A stretch of 64,000 nucleotides of DNA from Treponema sp. (GCA_016293915.1 JAEDCY010000009.1:1-64000); one strand, 5' to 3'. Counted from the first letter of the stretch, positions 1 through 8,827 are shown. Notes: a model not told the origin generated them from the letters alone. A program made the numbers and translations.

Positions 1-1680
1 ATAGAAAACAATGAACTTCGCCTTAACACAAATCTCGATGAGTACACATTCGGTAAAACTGGCCACGGCTCAATAGCAAGCCAGGAAGGAGTACTTTTTG
101 ACGGTAAGAATTTTCGCCAGTGGATCTTTGAGGATGTAAAATCCTACGATGGCCAGAAAGCCGGAAGTTCTGTATCTGAGCATCTTGTTTTCTATTGTAT
201 GAAAAATCCGCTTACCGATGAGGCTCGTTCCCTTGCAGAATTACTGGAAGAAGGTGGAGAAGCTGCCTTCAAGGCAGTTATAGCAGTATGTACTGCCCTT
301 ACATCTGCTGCAAAGGATGGAAATAAGATTCCTATGGTTGGTGCAGGCGGAATCCTTGTAGACGGCAGCAAAGTTCTTTTTGCTCCAGAGTCTCTTTACA
401 GTTATGCGGCAAACAGTCTGCCGCCTCAGGAAGCACTCACACAACAAAACGGTTTCTTAAATGAAACAATTTCGGATCTCCCTGCAATCTGTTTTGAACG
501 GGCCGTAATAATCTATCGTCTGCTTACAGGCCGTCTGCCTTTCACAGCCACAGATTCCATTGCCCGCAATGCAGATATCTTCGATCACAAATTTCTTCCA
601 ATAGAATACTGCGTAAACGGAATTGATGAAGAGCTGGCTGCAATAATCGACAATTCGCTCAGACTTAATTCCACAGCAGTTAATGTTCCCGGCAAACGCA
701 AGAAGGGAAAGGCAAGCGAAGATCTCCGCCCTCAGGCAGAATTCCCGCTTGAAAAGCTGGAAGAAGCATTTAAACTGAGCCAGATTCAGGCAAAAAACGG
801 CAGCGACAAAGAATTTGAAGAAAAAGTTGCTGCGTATCAGAAATCACAAAACTCAAAAATCAAAACAAAACGTGGAATAAAAAGAAATTCTACAACAATT
901 GCAGTAATTGCAGGAATTCTTGTAGTAATTCTCTGTTCTACTTTGCATACAATCCGTACCCGTGGAGAAGATTATACTTCCACAGGGCTCACTTCAACAC
1001 AGACAATCCGCGCTTACATGAACAGTGTAAACGAAAAAGATACAATGATTCTTTCTGATTTTGGTTCTGGAACAACACCAGACGACTTTGGAGATATGGT
1101 AAGCAGAATCTACGTTATTCATAAACAGCGTCTTTCTTACGGAGACAACGGTTTTGCTTATCCTGCAAACTGGCTTTTCTATATTACAGATGAAGCAAAG
1201 TATGCCCGTTCCGGAGTTTACGGAGTTACAAATCTTAAAATTGATGGAAAAGCAGAATCCCTCAAGGTTGAACTCAAGAAAAGAAATCAAAAGCCAGAAC
1301 CTCTTACAAAAGAAGGAAACGTTACTCTCCAGAACGGCAGCACATCCGTTCACAAGGTTGAATATTATCTGATTTATACAGAGGGCGAAGAAGCTGATTT
1401 CCTTACAGACAAGATTGAAGCTACAATCACCCTCACCTACAAGAAAAACCGCTGGATTATTACAGACATCCAGATGAAAAACATTCCTCTTGGCACAAAC
1501 TGCGCTGAATTCAAAGCTGATTATTTTGCTGAACTTGAAAAAACAGGCGGCGAAGTTATGCCAGCAGTAGCGGCCCTTCGTTCAAAATACAAATGGCTTC
1601 CGGAGGAGGATGCAATGCAGCGCGAAAAAGAGCAGATAGAATACTTCCTTACCCACCCATACGCCTCACTCGGATTATAA
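1..1680 (+). CDS. Membrane protein with degenerate protein-kinase-like N-terminal region (5' end outside window)
   Basis: The frame is open from base 1, so the ATG at 199 is internal and the gene starts upstream of the window. From about base 250 the protein resembles the C-lobe of a Ser/Thr kinase: a helix followed by ILVDGSKVLFAPESLY (like a catalytic-loop/APE region) and YRLLTGRLPF, the classic kinase helix-F motif. No HRD or DFG triad is visible, so it is probably a pseudokinase. A basic linker is followed by one membrane helix (TTIAVIAGILVVILCSTL, bases about 892-945) and a roughly 240-residue C-terminal domain, presumably periplasmic, that I do not recognise. The architecture resembles a receptor kinase with a dead cytoplasmic domain; function is unknown. 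It ends 101 bases before the carboxylase gene, which has its own promoter. Confidence 0.75.
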   Translation: MENNELRLNTNLDEYTFGKTGHGSIASQEGVLFDGKNFRQWIFEDVKSYDGQKAGSSVSEHLVFYCMKNPLTDEARSLAELLEEGGEAAFKAVIAVCTALTSAAKDGNKIPMVGAGGILVDGSKVLFAPESLYSYAANSLPPQEALTQQNGFLNETISDLPAICFERAVIIYRLLTGRLPFTATDSIARNADIFDHKFLPIEYCVNGIDEELAAIIDNSLRLNSTAVNVPGKRKKGKASEDLRPQAEFPLEKLEEAFKLSQIQAKNGSDKEFEEKVAAYQKSQNSKIKTKRGIKRNSTTIAVIAGILVVILCSTLHTIRTRGEDYTSTGLTSTQTIRAYMNSVNEKDTMILSDFGSGTTPDDFGDMVSRIYVIHKQRLSYGDNGFAYPANWLFYITDEAKYARSGVYGVTNLKIDGKAESLKVELKKRNQKPEPLTKEGNVTLQNGSTSVHKVEYYLIYTEGEEADFLTDKIEATITLTYKKNRWIITDIQMKNIPLGTNCAEFKADYFAELEKTGGEVMPAVAALRSKYKWLPEEDAMQREKEQIEYFLTHPYASLGL

Positions 1681-1701
1681 AATACCACAAGTCAATCTAT
1701 C

Positions 1702-1729
1702 TTGACAAATCTATATATTTTGTCATAAT
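1702..1729 (+). promoter_or_regulatory. Sigma-70-type promoter of the carboxylase gene
   Basis: TTGACA at 1702-1707 and CATAAT at 1724-1729, 16 bases apart, upstream of the start codon at 1782. Confidence 0.6.
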
Positions 1730-1742
1730 AGAATCAACTGTA

Positions 1743-1763
1743 ATGCCGAACAACTTTCGGCAT
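1743..1763 (+). promoter_or_regulatory. Hairpin in the 5' leader of the carboxylase gene
   Basis: ATGCCGAA and TTCGGCAT form a perfect 8-bp stem with a 5-base loop. It lies between the promoter and the GAGG ribosome-binding site, and could stabilise the mRNA or be an operator. Confidence 0.5.
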
Positions 1764-1781
1764 CTATTATGAGGTTAATTT

Positions 1782-3272
1782 ATGGAATACAATGTTGAAA
1801 AACAGCACGCAAAAGGCAAGCTTCACGCAATCGAGCGTATTAATGCACTTTGCGACAAAGGAACATTCGTAGAAACTTATCAGGGTGTAAAACACAACTG
1901 TACAAGTTTTGGAATGGATAAAAAAGATATTCCTTATGATGGTGTAATCACAGGATTTGGAAAAATAAACGGACGTAAAGTTGCAGTATATGCACAGGAC
2001 TTTACAATTCAGGGTGGTTCTCTTGGCCATATGCACGGCCGCAAGATTGCAGACCTTACAAAAATGGCAATTGATGCCCGCTGTCCTGTAATCGGAATTA
2101 ACGATTCGGGTGGAGCCCGCATTCAGGAAGGTGTAGAAGCTCTCGGCGGATACGGTAACGTATTCAATCAGAATGTCCGCGCTTCTGGTGCCATTCCTCA
2201 GATTTCTATCATCGCAGGTCCTTGTGCCGGTGGTGCCGTATACTCACCTGGAATCACAGACTTTATTTTTACAGTTGATAAGGTAACACAGATGTTCATT
2301 ACAGGACCTAAGGTTGTAAAATCTGTAATGTTCATGGATATTTCTGCAGAAGACCTTGGTGGTGCAAATATCCACGCTACAAAATCTGGTGTATCTCACT
2401 TCCGCTGCGAAGACGAAAAATCTTGCTACGAGGAAGTTCGCCGCCTGCTCGACTACATTCCACATTACTTTGGCGACAAAATCGAGCCTAACCAAAAATT
2501 TAAGTTCGACGAAAAAAAAGCCGCAAAGAAAATCCAGGAAATCATTCCTGAAAATCCACGCCAGGGCTACGACGTTCGCGAAGTTATTAACTGCGTAATT
2601 GACGAAGATTCCTTCCTCGAAATCATGAAGGACTTTGCAATCAACTGTGTAGTTGGCTTTGGTAAGATTGAAGGCCGTACAGTAGGTATTATTGCTAACA
2701 ATCCTAAGGGACTCGGTGGTGTTCTTGACTGCGATGCTTCTGACAAAATTGCACGCTTTATCCGCTACTGCGACAGCTTTGATATTCCTCTTCTTACTTT
2801 TGTTGATGTTCCAGGCTTTATCCCAGGCCCTCAGGAAGAGCAGAAAGGTATTATCCGCCACGGTGCAAAAGTAATTTACGCTTACAGCGAGGCTACCGTG
2901 CCTAAGCTTACAGTTATTCTTCGCAAGGCTTACGGTGGAGCTTACATTGCTATGTGTTCTAAGCACCTTGGTGCAGACTTTGTTTATGCATGGCCAAAGG
3001 CAGAAATTGCCGTTATGGGTGCAGAAGGTGCTATCGAGATTCTTTATGCTAAGGAATTGAAAGATCCTAACAAGGCTGCAGAAGTTCAGGCTGCTTCAGA
3101 AAAATATAAGAACGAAATTATGACTCCTTATATTGCTGCTGAACGCGGTTACATTACTGAAATCATTCAGCCGGAAGATACACGCAAGCGAATTGTTGCA
3201 AGCTTCGACTTCCTCGAAACTAAGATTTTCACAAACAAGCCGCTTAAAAAACACGGAAATATTCCTCTTTAA
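1782..3272 (+). CDS. Acyl-CoA carboxylase carboxyltransferase (beta) subunit / methylmalonyl-CoA decarboxylase alpha subunit
   Basis: 496 residues with the two-lobed crotonase-fold carboxyltransferase architecture of propionyl-CoA carboxylase beta and MmdA. It opens with the family signature EKQHAKGKLHAIERI. The N-lobe has INDSGGARIQEG and a GPCAGGAVYSPG oxyanion/acyl-CoA segment; the C-lobe has DVPGFIPGPQEE and RKAYGGAYIAM. It moves carboxyl groups between carboxybiotin and an acyl-CoA. It is about 15 residues shorter at the N-terminus than many homologues; the ATG at 1782 follows GAGG at suitable spacing. No biotin carrier, biotin carboxylase or decarboxylase membrane subunit is adjacent, so substrate (propionyl/methylmalonyl versus acetyl) and direction cannot be told from this window. 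Propionate metabolism is an inference. Confidence 0.9.
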   Translation: MEYNVEKQHAKGKLHAIERINALCDKGTFVETYQGVKHNCTSFGMDKKDIPYDGVITGFGKINGRKVAVYAQDFTIQGGSLGHMHGRKIADLTKMAIDARCPVIGINDSGGARIQEGVEALGGYGNVFNQNVRASGAIPQISIIAGPCAGGAVYSPGITDFIFTVDKVTQMFITGPKVVKSVMFMDISAEDLGGANIHATKSGVSHFRCEDEKSCYEEVRRLLDYIPHYFGDKIEPNQKFKFDEKKAAKKIQEIIPENPRQGYDVREVINCVIDEDSFLEIMKDFAINCVVGFGKIEGRTVGIIANNPKGLGGVLDCDASDKIARFIRYCDSFDIPLLTFVDVPGFIPGPQEEQKGIIRHGAKVIYAYSEATVPKLTVILRKAYGGAYIAMCSKHLGADFVYAWPKAEIAVMGAEGAIEILYAKELKDPNKAAEVQAASEKYKNEIMTPYIAAERGYITEIIQPEDTRKRIVASFDFLETKIFTNKPLKKHGNIPL

Positions 3273-3309
3273 TAAAGTTATCGGCCAAGCCGCAAAATAC
3301 AGTTAAAGT

Positions 3310-3468
3310 CTGTAAACACACAAAAAAATGTGGGACACAGGCAAGAAACGATAAGAGGGAACCATCAGCGGCCACACGAGCGAAGCAAGTGTGGGTAAGC
3401 GAAAGATGGGGGATACCTTGTCGTTTTTGCCGTCGCTGGGACCCGCATTTTTTTTTGTGTGTTTACAG
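3310..3468. repeat. 159-bp inverted-repeat element with internal hairpins
   Basis: The ends are CTGTAAACACACAAAAAAAT and its near-perfect inverted copy, extended by a GGG/CCC pairing. Inside, three nested pairings can be drawn: GGCAAGAAACGATAAG with CTTGTCGTTTTTGCC, CCATC with GATGG, and CCACAC with GTGTGG closing an 11-base loop. No ORF, no second copy in the window and no clear target-site duplication were seen. It fills most of the gap between the carboxylase stop and the convergent gene ending at 3508. It may be a small non-autonomous mobile element or a structured RNA. Confidence 0.7.
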
Positions 3469-3507
3469 AAGAATTAAATTATTTAAAAAGCGGTTTGGAC
3501 GATAAAA

Positions 3508-5220
3508 TTAACTCTCTGTTGTCGAATCTATAGGTTCCAGTTCACTGATATAGAACTGCGCTTTTTTAAGTGTTTCCCAGATTTTGCGAAGTCTGTCTTT
3601 CCAGGCACGGTTTTGACTTCCTTTAATTGTTCCAAGATTCTGAAGACCATCATGTACACCGTCTTTTTCATCAGATAAAATTCCGTTAAGACATTTATCC
3701 ATCATGCGACTTCCTTTGCTAAACTTTCTTACAGAATCTTTTATCTCACCTTCAGTAGTAGCCATCATCGAATCAATCTGATTCTGTACCTGGAATGAGC
3801 GGAGTCTGCTTGTAGCAAACTCATCAAACAAGGCACCAAACTCCCCTTCCGGAGCAAGCCTGTCTGTAAGCTCACGAATCTGGCTCACAGACTGAACAAA
3901 AAGATTCAGGCCTTCAGAATACTCAATGCGGTTTTCGTTTCTTACAAAAACACCTTCCATCATAACTTCATTGAGAGTTTGAATCATATCATCATAAGCA
4001 TTTTCGCTGAACCAGGACATAAAGCCGCCGGTAAGCTCACACGAAAATGGAACCCTCATCCACAAAGCCTGCCAGGGTCTGTAAGTCAAAACCGGGAACT
4101 CAGAAAGGCCGAAGTCATTTTTAAGATAATTTTCAAGATTCTTCTTTTTGCGTTCACGAAGCCAGTCACCCCAGCGGACATCAATAATTTTTCTCCAGTG
4201 ACTGCGGAAGTTAGGGAACCAGGCCTCAACTCCTTCAATATTTCCAGGAAGCCAGTCGTAATCTGCATTAATGATTTTTCCAGTTTTGAGAATAGGAACA
4301 CTGGAAATAAAAGACTGAATCGATGCAAAATACTGATTGGTTTTTGAAAGGAATTCCTTTACCGTTCGTTCAATATCTTTATCCTGAGCATTTTTTGTGA
4401 GGTCCTTTTTCTGTGAGAACATAAGCATAGCTTCAAGAACTTCACTTTTTACAGGAAGAATATTCGTAAATACTGCCGCAAAAGCCGCATAATCATTTAC
4501 AGCATTTCTATAAGGACAGGTATAATTTGAACCTGTAAGATTTGTAAACTGAGAAGTAAAATGAATGTAAGGCAGACGTGTAAACTGTCGCAGCCAGTTA
4601 ACTGATGACACCGCCGTGTACATATCACGCTTGCTTCCGGCATCTATGTTTTTAAGAATATTATCAAGATTTTTAAGAAGCATTGCCCTTGTATCATTAG
4701 TTGGTTCAGCAGAATAATCAAGTGAAAAAGGATCTGCTTCACTATTGATTTTTTCAGAAAGCTCTGGAGCAACAAAAGAACTTAAGAAAACATAAAAGTC
4801 GCCGGGTGAATCATCAATTATTGCAAAATATGGTTTAAAGAAATCAGAGGCAGATTTGAGGGCCTTTAAGTGTTCATAAAAAACAGTATCAAGAAGTCCG
4901 TTTCTGTGATTTACAATTCCAGGATGGTCACGATTAAGCCTTCGTGCCATAGAAGCAATTACATCTTCATTATAGATTTTTTCTGACGAGCGTTTTTCGA
5001 TTATACCGCGCAGCCAGAGAAAGAATCTGTAAAAAAATGATTCCTCCTTAAAACGCAGATGCAAAGAAAGACTTTTTTCCGGAACCTGATTTTCAGTTTC
5101 TATAAACTGAACAACCGACACTGAATCCTGATTTATCTTTTCGAGCATACTGCTTCGCTCTTCGGATGTCATTCCAGCTACAAGTCGGTCAAAGGCGGTT
5201 CTGTTATCATCTTTTTGCAT
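3508..5220 (-). CDS. Spirochaete protein of unknown function (possibly DUF5312-like)
   Basis: 570 residues, mostly helical and charged, opening MQKDDNRTAFDRLVAGMTSEERSSMLEKI. That opening resembles a spirochaete-restricted family I recall as DUF5312; this is from memory and unverified. No signal peptide or clear membrane helix is present; a Trp/aromatic-rich segment (FFYRFFLWLRG) lies near residue 70. A GTG 24 bases upstream also fits the frame, but ATG 5220 is preferred because a TATAAT box sits only 6 bases before it. There is no Shine-Dalgarno, so the transcript may be leaderless. It is divergent from the FecR-like gene and convergent with the carboxylase gene. Confidence 0.7.
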   Translation of the reverse strand: MQKDDNRTAFDRLVAGMTSEERSSMLEKINQDSVSVVQFIETENQVPEKSLSLHLRFKEESFFYRFFLWLRGIIEKRSSEKIYNEDVIASMARRLNRDHPGIVNHRNGLLDTVFYEHLKALKSASDFFKPYFAIIDDSPGDFYVFLSSFVAPELSEKINSEADPFSLDYSAEPTNDTRAMLLKNLDNILKNIDAGSKRDMYTAVSSVNWLRQFTRLPYIHFTSQFTNLTGSNYTCPYRNAVNDYAAFAAVFTNILPVKSEVLEAMLMFSQKKDLTKNAQDKDIERTVKEFLSKTNQYFASIQSFISSVPILKTGKIINADYDWLPGNIEGVEAWFPNFRSHWRKIIDVRWGDWLRERKKKNLENYLKNDFGLSEFPVLTYRPWQALWMRVPFSCELTGGFMSWFSENAYDDMIQTLNEVMMEGVFVRNENRIEYSEGLNLFVQSVSQIRELTDRLAPEGEFGALFDEFATSRLRSFQVQNQIDSMMATTEGEIKDSVRKFSKGSRMMDKCLNGILSDEKDGVHDGLQNLGTIKGSQNRAWKDRLRKIWETLKKAQFYISELEPIDSTTES

Positions 5221-5226
5221 AATATA

Positions 5227-5254
5227 ATTATAACGGAAACACACAAGGGGTCAA
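5227..5254 (-). promoter_or_regulatory. Promoter abutting the start codon of the unknown gene
   Basis: On the minus strand TTGACC (5249-5254) and TATAAT (5227-5232) are 16 bases apart. Only 6 bases separate the -10 box from ATG 5220. Confidence 0.65.
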
Positions 5255-5321
5255 GAATATTTTTGTTAAAATAGCTTTTATATAGAAGATTTTATTAATG
5301 AAAAATTATTAAAAAAAAGTG

Positions 5322-5350
5322 TGGACATTTTTAAAATATTGATAGATAAT
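5322..5350 (+). promoter_or_regulatory. Promoter of the FecR-like/cyclase pair
   Basis: TGGACA at 5322-5327 and GATAAT at 5345-5350 with a 17-base spacer, about 75 bases before the FecR-like start. Confidence 0.5.
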
Positions 5351-5356
5351 ATATAC

Positions 5357-5377
5357 GTTCTTCGTATAAGGAAGAAC
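5357..5377 (+). promoter_or_regulatory. Inverted repeat just downstream of the FecR-like promoter
   Basis: GTTCTTC and GAAGAAC form a perfect 7-bp inverted repeat around GTATAAG, right at the expected transcription start. It may be an operator or a leader hairpin. Confidence 0.5.
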
Positions 5378-5427
5378 TATATTCAATATTTTTTGGTTTT
5401 CTACGGAAGACCATATCGGAGATCACT

Positions 5428-5847
5428 ATGAGAAAAGTTAAAATTTTAGTTTGTGCAGCTTTTGCTATGTTTATCGCTTCTTCTCTGTTTGCTGCCGGTT
5501 ACAAAGTAGAATCTTTCACCGGCAAGGTAACTTATGAATCTGCTCCAGGAAAATGGACAGCAGTAACAGAAGGACAGGAATTGTCTGCATCAACAGTAAT
5601 TCAAACCGGCATTAATTCTACTCTTGTTCTTTCAATGAATGATGCAAAGATCAACATCAAGGCTATGCAGAAGGGTACAATTGAGAGTCTTTCATCTGTT
5701 GCAGCAGCTGGAAACAGTGGCATCAAAAAGGGTTCTTCCATCAAGAGTTCCGCAGTAGCAGCTGATTCAAAAAAGACTAGTAAGTCTGTAGTAACAGCTT
5801 CTTCTCGCGCTAGTGAAGCTAAAGAAGATTTCGATTGGGAAGAATAA
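5428..5847 (+). CDS. Small exported FecR-like protein
   Basis: 139 residues. A signal peptide (MRKVKILVCAAFAMFIASSLFAA) is followed by a short FecR-type beta domain: GYKVESFTGKVTYES, then a WTAVTEGQELSASTVIQTG stretch, which matches the usual FecR pattern of a preset-threshold motif with STVIQTG. The C-terminus is Ser/Lys-rich with an acidic end (KEDFDWEE). FecR domains in spirochaetes and other bacteria are often encoded beside CHASE2 proteins, and the next gene is a CHASE2 cyclase. A periplasmic role as partner or ligand-sensing domain is therefore plausible (inference). The RBS GGAG lies before the ATG. A terminator at 5871 follows, so co-transcription with the cyclase may be partial. Confidence 0.75.
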   Translation: MRKVKILVCAAFAMFIASSLFAAGYKVESFTGKVTYESAPGKWTAVTEGQELSASTVIQTGINSTLVLSMNDAKINIKAMQKGTIESLSSVAAAGNSGIKKGSSIKSSAVAADSKKTSKSVVTASSRASEAKEDFDWEE

Positions 5848-5870
5848 TCAATTCCTGATAAACAATCAGA

Positions 5871-5909
5871 AAATCCTGTGTTCAGGTTATCCTGCACAGG
5901 ATTTTTTTT
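5871..5909 (+). terminator. Rho-independent terminator after the FecR-like gene
   Basis: AATCCTGTG and CACAGGATT pair around an internal loop and are followed by a run of T. Confidence 0.8.
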
Positions 5910-5923
5910 TCAAAAAATATACA

Positions 5924-5949
5924 TCATGCTGAACTTATTTCAGCATCAA
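5924..5949. repeat. Short REP-like palindrome, ATGCTGAA type
   Basis: ATGCTGAA-CTTAT-TTCAGCAT is the minimal form of the arms seen in the large composite elements at 8828, 47421 and 58598. It lies immediately before the cyclase ribosome-binding site. Confidence 0.7.
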
Positions 5950-5962
5950 TAGAGAGAGAAAA

Positions 5963-8731
5963 ATGAAAAAGTACTCATTCCTTTTATTCCCTTTTATTGC
6001 AGTTATTATTTGTACCCTTCTCGTTTTTACGAGTCTGGACAATAAAATTGCAGATTTGTTTCAGCGAACATTACCAGACCTCAAAGAATCAGACAATGTT
6101 ATTATGGTAAACATTGATGATTCTTCTGTAGATGCAATTGGTACATGGCCATTTTCACGCGAAGTTTATGCAGATACCCTCGTAATTCTTAAAGACCTAA
6201 AGGCTGAAGCTGCCGTATTCGATTTAAGCTTCCTCGATAAATCTCAGACTAAAGTAAATAAAGAATACGTAGAAACTGAACTTCCTCATTATGTTGATGA
6301 GGACTTTGGTGAACTTTCGGATCAGGTTGCCTGGCTTTTGATGGAAGCCGAAGGTTATGATGTTACAGAAGAACTCAACGGTGTTATGGATTCTGTTCAA
6401 AATCGAATCAAAACCGCAATCCAGTATTCTATACGCGATGTAGACCAGGCTCTGGCAAACGACCTTAAGTTTTTTGATAATTCATATCTTACGTTAACTT
6501 TTGATAATGACTTCCCTCCTCTGGGTGAAGTTACAGAGCACTATCTTGCAGAAGAGCTTTCAATCAAAGACATTTCGGTTGCAAAAAACGCACGCGTTCC
6601 TAAATACAAAGGAGTTGAACCTGCAATTACCGATTTTCTTTTTCAGGCAAAGAAGGCAGGATTTGTAAATGCTCCGGCCGATGCTGATGGATTCCTTCGA
6701 CGCCTTCATCTTATTTTTGAATATAAAGGAAATTATTATCCTCAGCTGCTTTTTGCTCCAATTCTTAATTATCTGGGAAACCCGCATATTGATGTTCGCC
6801 GCAATAAAATCATTCTTAAAGACTGTAAGTTCCCTGACGGTACACGAGACCTCAAGATTCCTCTTGCACAGGATGGTTCTGTAATAATCAAATACCCGAA
6901 AAAAAGTTTTTATGATTATAAAAACATCACCTTGTGGTCTGCATACCGTATTCTCCTGCTTGAAAAAGACCTTTCAGCAAGCCTCAAAGAGCTCAACGAA
7001 AACGGATTCTTCAGTTTCTGGGAGGGAGACCTTCCTTACGAATACTTTGAAGCAGCTTCGGGCTTTATGCACGATGCCCTTATTTCAGAAGATGATGAAT
7101 CTGGCGTTACCTATGAAGATTATTATGCTTACAAGCAGGCCTTTTATGATACAGCAAAAGAATTTCTTTACGGAAATACAGAAGCAGATTTGATTGCATC
7201 AGTAGAAGATGATGAGGAAACTGCAGCATTTATTTCCGACAGCATGGCAACCGTTCGCAGTATTTACGAAGAGCTTACCTCTTCCCGGGAACGTGTTCAG
7301 AAAATTGTAAAAGATTCCTTCTGTATTTTCGGAACTTCCGCTACAAGTACAACCGACTTTGGTTTGATTCAGTATGAAGAAAAGTATCCTAACCCTGGTG
7401 TTCACTACACAATTGCTAATCAGCTGCTTTCTGGCGATTTCGTAATTGATTCTCCATGGTGGATTTCTTTAATCATTGCTGTTCTTTTGTGTTTTGGTTA
7501 TGGATTTGCTTCTAAGAAAATCAAGAGTACCAGCCGGCAGCTTGTATTTGGTGGTTTACTCGAAGGTTCTGCTATCATCCTTTTACTTCTCTTCTATATA
7601 ATTACCAAGATTTATATAGGAGTTGCAATTCCTGCAATCTCGCTGGCAATTACCTTTATTGCAATTACTGTTGTAAACCTTATCAGTACATCAAAAGACA
7701 AAAAGTTTATTACAGGTGCCTTCAGCCAGTGTCTTTCAAAGGAAGTAGTTGATGAAATTGTTGCAAATCCTTCTTCTTTCAAGCTTGGTGGTGAACGTAT
7801 TGAAATGACTGCCATGTTTACTGATATTCAGAAATTCTCAGGCTTCAGCGAACTTCTTAATGCCGCTCAGCTTGTAGCCCTCTTGAACTTCTACCTTACA
7901 AAAATGTCTAACCTTATTATGGAAGAACGCGGAACGGTAGATAAGTACGAAGGAGATGCCATCATCGCGCTGGTAGGTGCTCCAATTAAAATGGAAGATC
8001 ATGCAGAACGTGCCTGTGCAGCAGCAATCAAAATGAAGCAGTCTGAAGTTGAAATGAATAAATACATCGAAGAGATTGCTGCCGGGGACAAACCGGAAGA
8101 TATGGAGCAGGATCTTTATGATGCCTTTAAGATTATGGTTGCAAACAAGCGTTCAATCTTTACCCGTATTGGTTTGAACTCTGGTGAAATGATTGCCGGT
8201 TATATGGGTTCTGAAAACAAAAAGAACTACACTATGATGGGTAACAATGTAAACCTTGCAGCCCGTCTTGAAGGTGTAAACAAACAGTACCACACTGGCG
8301 GTGTTCTTATAAGTGAAGCTACCCGAATAAAACTTTCAGACAAGTTCCTTGTTCGCAGTCTCGACCGTGTTCAGGTTGTAAATGTAAAAACCCCTATCCG
8401 TTTGTTCGAACTGATTGGCTTTAAATCTGAAGCAGGTGATGCAGTAATCAAGTATATTGAAGACTGGGAAGTTGCATTAAAGAAGTTTGAAAGCGGAGAT
8501 TATAAGGGAGCTCTTGCAGATTTCAAAGTATTGCACAGCCGGAACAGTCACGACAATGTTGTGGCCTACTACATTGAGCTTACAGAAAAGTTCTTTGCAA
8601 AAGGCAAGGTTCCAACAGAAGCAGACGACTTTGGAGTTTCTTACAACACAGAAAATCCTTCAGATATGAATCCTGAATGGATTGGAACAAAGTACGAAAT
8701 CAAAGGTACTTTCCGATTACTTCAAAAGTAA
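5963..8731 (+). CDS. CHASE2-domain class III adenylate/guanylate cyclase
   Basis: 922 residues. An N-terminal membrane helix (about 5-28) is followed by a large periplasmic CHASE2 sensor (VIMVNIDDSSVDAIGTWPFSREVYADTL, AAVFDLSFLD), three membrane helices (about 495-575), a class III cyclase catalytic domain (about 590-820) and a C-terminal tail with TPR-like character (FESGDYKGALADFKVLHS). Both metal-binding aspartates are present: FTDI near residue 620 and YEGDAII near 665. The substrate-specifying Lys (VDKYEGD) and the MGNNVNLAARLE transition-state segment favour an active enzyme, probably making cAMP. The CHASE2 region carries an unusually long acidic insert (residues about 95-155). It probably works with the FecR-like protein upstream. 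A likely effector is the cNMP-binding protein at 38.9 kb (inference). Confidence 0.9.
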   Translation: MKKYSFLLFPFIAVIICTLLVFTSLDNKIADLFQRTLPDLKESDNVIMVNIDDSSVDAIGTWPFSREVYADTLVILKDLKAEAAVFDLSFLDKSQTKVNKEYVETELPHYVDEDFGELSDQVAWLLMEAEGYDVTEELNGVMDSVQNRIKTAIQYSIRDVDQALANDLKFFDNSYLTLTFDNDFPPLGEVTEHYLAEELSIKDISVAKNARVPKYKGVEPAITDFLFQAKKAGFVNAPADADGFLRRLHLIFEYKGNYYPQLLFAPILNYLGNPHIDVRRNKIILKDCKFPDGTRDLKIPLAQDGSVIIKYPKKSFYDYKNITLWSAYRILLLEKDLSASLKELNENGFFSFWEGDLPYEYFEAASGFMHDALISEDDESGVTYEDYYAYKQAFYDTAKEFLYGNTEADLIASVEDDEETAAFISDSMATVRSIYEELTSSRERVQKIVKDSFCIFGTSATSTTDFGLIQYEEKYPNPGVHYTIANQLLSGDFVIDSPWWISLIIAVLLCFGYGFASKKIKSTSRQLVFGGLLEGSAIILLLLFYIITKIYIGVAIPAISLAITFIAITVVNLISTSKDKKFITGAFSQCLSKEVVDEIVANPSSFKLGGERIEMTAMFTDIQKFSGFSELLNAAQLVALLNFYLTKMSNLIMEERGTVDKYEGDAIIALVGAPIKMEDHAERACAAAIKMKQSEVEMNKYIEEIAAGDKPEDMEQDLYDAFKIMVANKRSIFTRIGLNSGEMIAGYMGSENKKNYTMMGNNVNLAARLEGVNKQYHTGGVLISEATRIKLSDKFLVRSLDRVQVVNVKTPIRLFELIGFKSEAGDAVIKYIEDWEVALKKFESGDYKGALADFKVLHSRNSHDNVVAYYIELTEKFFAKGKVPTEADDFGVSYNTENPSDMNPEWIGTKYEIKGTFRLLQK

Positions 8732-8743
8732 AAATCAAAACAA

Positions 8744-8790
8744 CAAAAAATACCGGTAGTTGAGCTTGTCGAAACCACCGGTATTTTTTT
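8744..8790 (+). terminator. Terminator of the cyclase gene built from a GGTGGTTGAG-type palindrome
   Basis: The palindrome TACCGGTAGTTGAGCTTGTC...GAAACCACCGGTA (8751-8783) has A-rich sequence before it and seven T after it, so a dispersed repeat appears to serve as the terminator. Confidence 0.75.
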
Positions 8791-8827
8791 ACGTAAGTTG
8801 CTTAGAAGGGGCTGTCCAAAAAGTATT

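Noticed and set aside
199..201. ATG at 199 as the start of the first gene
   Set aside because: The frame is open to base 1 and the upstream translation is compatible with the same domain, so this Met is internal.
2244..2966. 240-codon frame opposite the carboxylase gene
   Set aside because: Antisense shadow; the plus-strand protein is conserved along the full stretch.
3310..3468. Inverted-repeat element as tmRNA, SRP RNA, RNase P RNA or a known riboswitch
   Set aside because: None of the conserved sequence signatures of those RNAs could be found in it.
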